A stretch of DNA of 10,219 bases, taken from the NCBI GenBank assembly GCA_964461295.1, contig CAYWTX010000162.1:1-10219 (forward strand), read 5' to 3'. Under the pieces are notes generated by a model. The model had not been told where the DNA came from and did not search any database. It saw nothing but the letters and a program-made list of their open reading frames with translations. A program made the translations under genes and the position numbers. Within the stretch, counting starts at the first letter, position 1, and every line of letters starts with the position of its first letter. This stretch comes from CAYWTX01 sp964461295. GTDB lineage: Bacteria; Planctomycetota; Phycisphaerae; SM23-33. Of the stretch, positions 5,790 to 10,219 are shown one piece after another.

Positions 5790-7367
5790 ATGGCTGCCAC
5801 AGACCCCATCGTCCGCAATCACGCCAAGCACGCAGATGAGTTGAACGCCCTGTACGAGATCAGCCAGGTGCTGACGACCGGCACGCGGCAGCGGTCGATC
5901 CTGGCGGACGTGCTGGACATTCTGGCCGCGAGTTTGGGCATGAAGCGCGGGGCGATCATGCTGGTCTCGCCGGACAGCACGGAGCTGACGGTCGAGGTGG
6001 CGCACAACATGAGCCTCGCGCAGTTGCACAAGGTCCGCTACCGCACCGGCGAGGGGATCACCGGGCGCGTCGTGCAGACGGGCAAGCCCGCCATCGTGCC
6101 CAAGGTGTCGCAGGAGCCGATGTTCCTGGACCGCCTGCACCGCCGCCGCGAGATCACCAAGGATGAGATCAGCTTCATCTGCGTGCCGATCTCCATCGGG
6201 CGCGAGGTGGTCGGCGCCCTGTCGGTGGATCGCGTCTTCGACGCGACGGCGCCGCTGGAGGAGGACGTGCGGCTGCTGACCATCGTCGCCAGCATGGTGG
6301 CCCACGACATCAAGGCGCGGCGCGAGGCGGCCAGTCAGCGTGAGGCCCTCGAGGAGGAGAACCTGGCCCTGCGGACGCGGCTGGAGGACGCATATCGGCC
6401 GGAGAACATCATCGGCAACAGCGGGGCGATGCGCGAGGTGTACCGGGCGATCCAGCAGGTGGCGGGGAGCACGGACACGACGGCGCTGATTCGCGGCGAG
6501 AGCGGCACGGGCAAGGAGCTGGTGGCCCACGCGATTCACTATTCCTCGCCGCGGTCGCGCGGGCCGTTCGTGAAGGTGAACTGTGCGGCCCTGAACGAGA
6601 ACCTGATGGAAAGCGAGTTGTTCGGCCACGAGAAGGGGGCGTTCACGGGCGCGACGGCGGCGCGGTCGGGGCGGATCGAGGAGGCCGACGGCGGGACGCT
6701 GTTCCTGGACGAGATCGGCGAGTTCTCGCCGGCGACGCAGGTGAAGCTGCTGCGGTTCCTGCAGGAGAGGGAGTACGAGCGAGTGGGCAGCAACCGGGCG
6801 CGGAAGGCCAACGCCCGTGTGATCGTGGCCACCAACCGCGACCTGGAGGCCGCGGTCGGCGAAGGCCAGTTCCGCCAGGACCTGTACTACCGGGTGAACG
6901 TGTTCCCGGTCTTCCTGCCGCCTCTGCGGCAGCGCAAGAGCGACATCCTGTTGCTGGCCGATTTCTTCGTCGAGAAGTACGCCAGGAAGCTCGGCAAGGA
7001 CGTCCGGCGGATCACCACGCCGGCCATCAACATGATGACGGCGTACCATTGGCCCGGCAACGTCCGCGAGTTGGAGAACTGCATCGAGCGGGCGGTGCTG
7101 CTGAGCACGGACGGCGTGATTCACGGCCATCACCTGCCGCCGACGCTTCAGACGTCGGACGCCTCGGACACCATCGGCGAGGGCGCGTTCAAGGACCGCG
7201 TGGAACTGTTCGAGCGCGACCTGATCGTGGATGCGCTGAAGCGGTGCGACGGCAACGTGAACGCGGCCGCGGCCGACCTGGGCTCCACGCCGCGGATCAT
7301 TCGCTACAAGATCGGGCAGTTGGGCCTGGACCCCAAGCGGTATCGGGCGGGCGCGGGGGGACAATGA
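5790..7367 (+). CDS. NifA-like sigma-54-dependent activator (GAF, AAA+, Fis-type HTH)
   Basis: This 525-residue cytoplasmic activator would remodel sigma-54 RNA polymerase holoenzyme by ATP hydrolysis. A GAF sensor domain spans about 17-177 with NifA-like stretches RTGEGITGRVVQTGKPAIVP and ISFICVPI. A short coiled linker follows (about 178-203), leading to YRPENIIGNS. The AAA+ domain (about 206-440) has Walker A GESGTGKE (236-243), the sigma-54-contact loop GAFTGA (283-288), Walker B GGTLFLDE (301-308), ATNRDLE (347-353), FRQDLYYRVN with arginine-finger candidates (361-370) and WPGNVREL (421-428). A Fis-type helix-turn-helix ends it (about 488-513). The cysteine-rich linker of oxygen-sensitive rhizobial NifA is absent. 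ATG 5790 is preferred: GGAAAGG lies 10 nt upstream and the GAF region begins soon after, while the TTG at 5733 is promoter DNA. With no nif genes here, the call is by domain resemblance, and targets are unknown. Confidence 0.92.
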   Translation: MAATDPIVRNHAKHADELNALYEISQVLTTGTRQRSILADVLDILAASLGMKRGAIMLVSPDSTELTVEVAHNMSLAQLHKVRYRTGEGITGRVVQTGKPAIVPKVSQEPMFLDRLHRRREITKDEISFICVPISIGREVVGALSVDRVFDATAPLEEDVRLLTIVASMVAHDIKARREAASQREALEEENLALRTRLEDAYRPENIIGNSGAMREVYRAIQQVAGSTDTTALIRGESGTGKELVAHAIHYSSPRSRGPFVKVNCAALNENLMESELFGHEKGAFTGATAARSGRIEEADGGTLFLDEIGEFSPATQVKLLRFLQEREYERVGSNRARKANARVIVATNRDLEAAVGEGQFRQDLYYRVNVFPVFLPPLRQRKSDILLLADFFVEKYARKLGKDVRRITTPAINMMTAYHWPGNVRELENCIERAVLLSTDGVIHGHHLPPTLQTSDASDTIGEGAFKDRVELFERDLIVDALKRCDGNVNAAAADLGSTPRIIRYKIGQLGLDPKRYRAGAGGQ

Positions 7368-7382
7368 CGTCTTGGCCCGTGG

Positions 7383-7388
7383 TAGAAT
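7383..7388 (+). promoter_or_regulatory. Possible -10 element (TAGAAT) for the orphan antitoxin
   Basis: TAGAAT fits the -10 consensus at 5 of 6 positions in the context ggTAGAATgg, 33 bp before the TTG start at 7422. No clear -35 hexamer lies at the proper distance. Its context resembles the boxes at 2129 and 8131. Confidence 0.3.
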
Positions 7389-7421
7389 GGCGGGCAGAGG
7401 TGGGACGCGGCGAGATCGCCT

Positions 7422-7628
7422 TTGGACAAGAAGAAGCTGGCTGAGAAGTTGAAGGCCGTGGAACCGGGCTGGGATGAGACATGCACGGACCCGGAAGCGT
7501 TCGTTTCGCCCGACTGGCATGGGGAGATACTGAAGGAACGGGAAGAGAGCATTCGGAACGGGACCGCGAAGTTCCTGGACTGGGAGCAAGCCAAGCGGAT
7601 GCTGCGCGATGAAAAGAAGCAGACTTGA
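7422..7628 (+). CDS. PF09720-type addiction-module antitoxin, orphan
   Basis: This 68-residue protein carries in its C-terminal half the pattern of the putative addiction module component family (TIGR02574/PF09720): DWHGEILKEREESIRNGTAK (31-50) followed by FLDWEQAKRMLRD (51-63). These short proteins are antitoxins usually paired with a RelE/ParE-type toxin just downstream. Here the next gene encodes a CGGC protein, so no partner is visible. An in-frame stop lies at 7383-7385 and no ATG or GTG occurs between it and 7422, so the TTG is the only reasonable start; the Shine-Dalgarno is weak (GCGAG, 8 nt upstream). The N-terminal part is shorter than in many relatives. It may be a leftover antitoxin or one acting in trans. 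Coding status is likely; activity is uncertain. Confidence 0.7.
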   Translation: MDKKKLAEKLKAVEPGWDETCTDPEAFVSPDWHGEILKEREESIRNGTAKFLDWEQAKRMLRDEKKQT

Positions 7629-7640
7629 CCAGTCTACCGG

Positions 7641-7664
7641 TCAACCAGGCAACCGAGCAACCAA
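7641..7664 (+). repeat. Three degenerate 8-bp tandem repeats just before the CGGC gene
   Basis: TCAACCAG, GCAACCGA and GCAACCAA follow one another directly and the third runs into the ATG at 7664. Each contains CAACC. The array occupies the place where a Shine-Dalgarno would be expected, and none is present. Confidence 0.55.
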
Positions 7665-8095
7665 TGAACGATCTGTCGGCCAAGGATTACATCGTCGTCG
7701 TGCAGTGCGACATCGTGCAGCAGCGGTGCAGCGGGTACTACTGCGAGAAGGCGTGGAACGAGCGCACGGGCGGGTTCGCCGAATACCCGAAGGACAAAGC
7801 CTACCGCGTGATCCACATGACCTGCGGGGGCTGCTGCGGGCGGGCGTTGCACCGCAAACTGACGAACCTGGTCAGGGAGCGGAAGAAGCGAGAGGGCGCG
7901 GGGCCGGAGAAGATCGTGGTGCAGCTTTCGAGCTGCATCACGCTGGACAACTACCACGGCCCGCCGTGCCCGCACCTGGACTACCTCAAGACGCTGATCG
8001 CCCGCGCGGGCCTGGATGTGCGGGTGAACACGTCGGTCTCGAACAAGGCGGCGCAGCGCCGCGACGAGGGCGTGTACAAGCAGCAGGGGGGATGA
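7664..8095 (+). CDS. CGGC-domain protein (putative metal or redox protein)
   Basis: This 143-residue protein fits the CGGC domain family (PF08821), whose conserved cysteines suggest metal binding; the biochemical role of the family is not established. Visible cysteines are Cys15 in VVVQCD, Cys22 and Cys27 in RCSGYYCEKA, the name-giving MTCGGCCGRALHRKL (Cys54, Cys57, Cys58), SSCITLDN (Cys91) and PPCPHLDYLKTLI (Cys102, His104), ending with the short VRVNTS strand. There is no signal peptide. ATG 7664 is chosen because the domain starts at about residue 8; a TTG at 7625, overlapping the antitoxin stop by four bases, would add 13 residues and has slightly better coupling logic. The stop overlaps the ATG of the HicA remnant as ATGA (8092-8095). 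The family is common in anaerobes. Confidence 0.82.
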   Translation: MNDLSAKDYIVVVQCDIVQQRCSGYYCEKAWNERTGGFAEYPKDKAYRVIHMTCGGCCGRALHRKLTNLVRERKKREGAGPEKIVVQLSSCITLDNYHGPPCPHLDYLKTLIARAGLDVRVNTSVSNKAAQRRDEGVYKQQGG

Positions 8096-8250
8096 GCTAT
8101 CCAGTGATTGTCGGAACGCCGCCAACGGGGTATGATGGAACCGAGGATCAAGTGAATCGCCCTGGACGCGACATCGCCGTTCCCCTGTTGCGGGCCATCC
8201 TGCGGGAGATCGAGGTCCCGGTTGATGAGTTCCTCGATCTGCTCGACTGA
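8092..8250 (+). pseudogene. HicA toxin remnant (C-terminal part only)
   Basis: The 52-codon frame ends in NRPGRDIAVPLLRAILREIE followed by VPVDEFLDLLD, which matches the end of HicA mRNA-interferase toxins (HPGKDIPPGTLRSILRQAGI then S-EEFLELL in typical members). The N-terminal half of HicA, with the G-S-H-H catalytic histidine region, is missing; residues 1-20 (MSYPVIVGTPPTGYDGTEDQ) do not resemble it. An adjacent frame reads MMEPRIK at 8132-8152, reminiscent of HicA beta strands and suggesting a frameshift or deletion. ATG 8092 overlaps the CGGC gene stop; GTG 8152 is an alternative start giving 32 residues. TATGAT at 8131-8136 may be a leftover -10 box. No HicB is adjacent. A short expressed peptide cannot be excluded, but toxin activity is not expected. 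Confidence 0.6.
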
Positions 8251-8254
8251 ACGC

Positions 8255-8698
8255 CTACTTCAGCAAGTCCTCGGCGATCTCCACCGCGCTGCAAATAAAC
8301 TTCGGGCAGCGGTCCTTGATTGCGCCGCTGTCGCGGGCGGCCTTGAACCCTTCATCGGTGGAGATGTCGGAGCCGAGGAGTTCGCGGCAGAGCAGCGAGC
8401 CGTGAACGGCCTGGAAACGCTTCAGGAACTCCTGCACGCACTTCTGGGCCGCGCCGCGCCCGGCGGCGTTCTGAGCGTCGCTGCCTCGGTTGTGCTTGAG
8501 GCCGACGCACAGGATCGCGCCGGTGACGGCGCCGCAGACGTTGCCCGTGCGGCCGAAGCCGCCGCCGAAGCCTTCGCCCAGGCGGATTGCCATCTCGCGG
8601 TCCAGCCCCAGGGCCGGTCCACAGGCGATCGCCACGCTCTGGGAACAGTTAAAGCCCTGTGCATGTGCTTCCATCGCGGCATCAACTTGTTTCGACAT
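8255..8698 (-). CDS. C_GCAxxG_C_C family cysteine-rich protein
   Basis: This 147-residue protein matches the C_GCAxxG_C_C family (PF09719/TIGR01909), proposed to be redox-active or metal-associated and often found in anaerobes. In order: HAQGFNCSQSVAIACGPALG (Cys18, Cys26), the glycine-rich GEGFGGGFGRTGNVCGAVTG (41-60, Cys55), AILCVGLKHNRG (Cys64), Cys87, LCRELLGSD (Cys104) and the terminal CPKFICSAVEIAEDLL with Cys131 and Cys136. The ATG at 8698 is chosen because AGGAG lies 6 nt upstream on the minus strand (8705-8709); the longer frame from 8749 adds 17 unrelated residues. It converges on the HicA remnant with 4 bp between stops. A 16-bp palindrome lies 34 bp upstream of the start. Electron-transfer function is inference. 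Confidence 0.88.
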   Translation of the reverse strand: MSKQVDAAMEAHAQGFNCSQSVAIACGPALGLDREMAIRLGEGFGGGFGRTGNVCGAVTGAILCVGLKHNRGSDAQNAAGRGAAQKCVQEFLKRFQAVHGSLLCRELLGSDISTDEGFKAARDSGAIKDRCPKFICSAVEIAEDLLK

Positions 8699-8731
8699 CG
8701 TGTGCTCCTGTCTGGTGAATCCTGGGACATG

Positions 8732-8747
8732 GGTCACTGAAGTGACC
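8732..8747. promoter_or_regulatory. 16-bp palindrome, possible operator of the C_GCAxxG_C_C gene
   Basis: GGTCACT (8732-8738) and AGTGACC (8741-8747) are perfect complements with two central bases. Position and size suit a dimeric repressor site ahead of the minus-strand gene starting at 8698; it could instead form an RNA stem of six pairs with a 4-nt loop. No clear -35/-10 pair was found around it. Confidence 0.45.
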
Positions 8748-8791
8748 ACGCCGATGGGCTTGTGGTGCTTGTGCGAGTTCGTGCGCCGCTC

Positions 8792-9766
8792 CTACGGCAT
8801 GTGTGCGCCGCGGGCCGCCTCGTAGAGGCGATACCACTCGTCGCGGGTCAGCTCAACTTCGTCGGCCTGGCAGCAGGCGGCGATGCGGTCGGGCCTGGTT
8901 GTGCCGATGATCGGCTGGATCTTCGCCGGGTGGCGCAGCAGCCAGGCCAGCACGACGGCCTCGCGGCTGACGGACCTGGCGGCGGCGAGTTCAGCCACGG
9001 CGGCGGGCAGGCCCTTGGCTCGCTCGTCGGCGAGTTGGGGCGCGTCTTTGCAGGCGAGGCCCTTTGCCATCGGGCTCCACGCCTGCACGCTGATGTCGTG
9101 GAGGCGGCAGTACTCCAGCGTGCCATCGCCGCGGACCGGGAACTCGGGCCGGTGCTGGTTGGTGATTACGCCGGCCTCGATGAGGTCGTTGTGCAGCAGG
9201 CTCAGCTCGAGCTGGTTGGCGACGATCGGCTGGCGGACGTAGCGGCGGAGCAAGTCGATCTGCATGCCCGTGTGGTTGCTGACGCCGAAGTGCAGCACCT
9301 TACCGGCCGCGTGGAGGTCGTCGAACGCGGCGGCGACTTCTTCCGGTTCGGCCAGCGGGTCGGGCCGGTGCAGAAGGAGGATGTCGAGGCGGTCGGTGCC
9401 CAGTCGCCGCAGGGAGGCATTGACGGCGGCGGCGATCCAGGCGTGACTGAAGTCGTACCGCTGTGGCGTGCCGGGCGGGTCGTTGGCGAAGCGGATGCCG
9501 CACTTGCTCTGGAGTACGACGCGATCGCGGAGGCCCGGGTGGGCCTTCCACACGGCCGAGAACGCCTCCTCGGCCCGCCCGCGGCCGTAGATGTCGGCGT
9601 GGTCGAAGAAGTTGATGCCCTGCGCGAGGGCGGCGTCGACGATGGCGACGGCCCGGCGGCGGTCGTCGTCGGTGACGGGGGCGTTCTGCCAGCCGGCGAG
9701 CTGCATGCAGCCGTAGACGATGCGCGTGGCGTCGAACGGCGTATGGGGGATTCGTTGGGTTTTCAT
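8792..9766 (-). CDS. Aldo/keto reductase, NAD(P)H-dependent
   Basis: This 324-residue TIM-barrel oxidoreductase reduces aldehydes or ketones with NAD(P)H by family knowledge. The catalytic tetrad is visible: Asp55 and Tyr60 in NFFDHADIYG, Lys88 in LQSKCG and His133 in LLLHRPDP. Other family marks are YGCMQLAGW (18-26), GVSNHTGMQIDLL (161-173), AWSPMAKG (229-236) and the cofactor-site IIGTTRPDRI (286-295). The split QLELSLLHNDLIEAG pattern is like YdhF-type members of COG4989. There is no signal peptide. The ATG start at 9766 has only a weak GAG upstream. It follows the partial gene at 9827 by 60 bp containing a strong hairpin and precedes the C_GCAxxG_C_C gene by 93 bp, so shared transcription is possible but unproven. 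The substrate is unknown. Confidence 0.93.
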   Translation of the reverse strand: MKTQRIPHTPFDATRIVYGCMQLAGWQNAPVTDDDRRRAVAIVDAALAQGINFFDHADIYGRGRAEEAFSAVWKAHPGLRDRVVLQSKCGIRFANDPPGTPQRYDFSHAWIAAAVNASLRRLGTDRLDILLLHRPDPLAEPEEVAAAFDDLHAAGKVLHFGVSNHTGMQIDLLRRYVRQPIVANQLELSLLHNDLIEAGVITNQHRPEFPVRGDGTLEYCRLHDISVQAWSPMAKGLACKDAPQLADERAKGLPAAVAELAAARSVSREAVVLAWLLRHPAKIQPIIGTTRPDRIAACCQADEVELTRDEWYRLYEAARGAHMP

Positions 9767-9786
9767 GGGCTGTGCTCGATGTCGTT

Positions 9787-9812
9787 GGCGCCGGCGGGAG
9801 CCCCGCGGCGCC
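9787..9812 (-). terminator. Strong GC hairpin between the partial gene and the aldo/keto reductase gene
   Basis: On the minus strand GGCGCC-GCGGG pairs with CCCGC-(C)-GGCGCC: 11 base pairs with a single bulge and a 3-nt loop, beginning 15 bp after the stop of the upstream minus-strand gene. No T-run follows, so it may be a Rho-assisted or non-canonical terminator, or a stability element. Confidence 0.45.
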
Positions 9813-9826
9813 GGAGCGGGCGGGCC

Positions 9827-10219
9827 TCAGGACTGTGCCGGCGCGGTCTCGGACGGTTCCGGCTGGCGTTTCTTGTTTTCCTTGGGATCGTAGGGGACGA
9901 CCTTGCCGGCACGGACGATGCCGTACTTGGCGGAGAGCTGTTCGAGGAACGCGTTGCGGTAGGGATACCACAGGCAGGCGGGGATGTACTTGACCTCGCC
10001 GTCGGCGGCGTCCTCGTAGGCAAAGACGCCCTTGCACTTCTCCAGGCGGGCGGCGTCGATGGAGTGCTCTTCCTCAAAGGGGAGCATGGCGACGCGGATG
10101 ACGCGGCGAGGGCGGCGGGGCGTGGCCTTGTCGCCCACGGGCGTCTTGGCGCCGTGTTTGAAGACGATGTTCGCCAGCGTCTTGAACGGGTTGCCGAGCA
10201 GTCGGCCGACGCGGACGCT
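9827..10219 (-). CDS. C-terminal part of a possible radical SAM protein (5' end outside window)
   Basis: The frame stays open to the window edge on the minus strand, so the gene starts beyond it; a GTG at 10138 is only an internal valine in this reading. About 130 residues are visible. The segment begins SVRVGRLLGNPFKTLANIVF, continues through a basic stretch (PRRPRRVIRVAMLPFE), and then shows CKGVFAYEDAADGEVKYIP followed by ACLWYPYRNAFLEQLSAKYG. This Cys, Tyr, Asp-Gly, Ile-Pro-x-Cys pattern resembles the ends of some large radical SAM enzymes, but the radical SAM CxxxCxxC motif would lie in the missing part. The charged tail (KENKKRQPEPSETAPAQS) looks disordered. The family call is tentative; coding status is supported by continuous typical codon use. 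Confidence 0.55.
   Translation of the reverse strand, partial: SVRVGRLLGNPFKTLANIVFKHGAKTPVGDKATPRRPRRVIRVAMLPFEEEHSIDAARLEKCKGVFAYEDAADGEVKYIPACLWYPYRNAFLEQLSAKYGIVRAGKVVPYDPKENKKRQPEPSETAPAQS

Noticed and set aside
5769..7589. 606-codon minus-strand frame opposite the NifA-like gene
   Set aside because: The plus-strand protein has all expected AAA+ motifs; the antisense translation has no recognisable features.
7609..8091. Plus-strand frame running through the CGGC gene into the HicA remnant as one 213-codon protein
   Set aside because: Its first 161 codons are an out-of-frame shadow of the CGGC gene; only the part from ATG 8092 shows a protein pattern.
8222..8740. 172-codon plus-strand frame opposite the C_GCAxxG_C_C gene
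   Set aside because: It is the antisense of a protein with conserved cysteine motifs and a strong ribosome-binding site.
8699..8749. 17-residue N-terminal extension of the C_GCAxxG_C_C protein
   Set aside because: ATG 8698 has AGGAG at 6-nt spacing, while the extension covers the operator-like palindrome and lacks family similarity.

Overview
This is a GC-rich bacterial window with strong G/C preference at third codon positions, so long antisense ORFs shadow nearly every gene. The gene mix points to a member of the Planctomycetota/PVC group, possibly an anaerobic Phycisphaerae-like lineage: a formylglycine-type sulfatase beside a uroporphyrinogen-decarboxylase-family protein, an exported ankyrin protein, a NifA-type sigma-54 activator, CGGC and C_GCAxxG_C_C cysteine proteins, an aldo/keto reductase and several toxin-antitoxin pieces. 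The taxonomic call is inference from gene content; no marker gene is present.

Layout. Plus strand: the 3' end of an unidentified beta-rich protein (2-421); a 404-bp gap with two hairpins; an exported ankyrin/HEAT-like protein (826-2103); a complete DUF433/DUF5615 toxin-antitoxin pair with a 1-base overlap (2159-2763); a 135-bp palindromic element with perfect 12-bp terminal inverted repeats (2777-2911); a URO-D/MtaA-like protein and a cytoplasmic sulfatase, probably one operon (2956-5442); a 347-bp regulatory region with two promoter-like sequences and a Shine-Dalgarno-masking hairpin (5443-5789); a NifA-like activator (5790-7367); an orphan PF09720-type antitoxin (7422-7628); a CGGC-domain protein (7664-8095); and a HicA toxin remnant (8092-8250). 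Minus strand, convergent with the remnant and 4 bp from it: a C_GCAxxG_C_C protein (8698-8255), an aldo/keto reductase (9766-8792) and the C-terminal part of a possible radical SAM protein (10219-9827).

How the parts relate. The URO-D-like and sulfatase genes plausibly serve catabolism of a sulfated, perhaps methylated, organic substrate. The NifA-like activator has its own apparent promoters; no nif gene or convincing -24/-12 promoter was seen, so its targets probably lie elsewhere. The cysteine-rich proteins and reductase suggest a redox or metal theme. Three unrelated toxin-antitoxin families (one intact, one orphan, one decayed) and the palindromic element mark this as a region with past gene turnover. 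No tRNA, rRNA, CRISPR array, insertion sequence or phage gene was seen.
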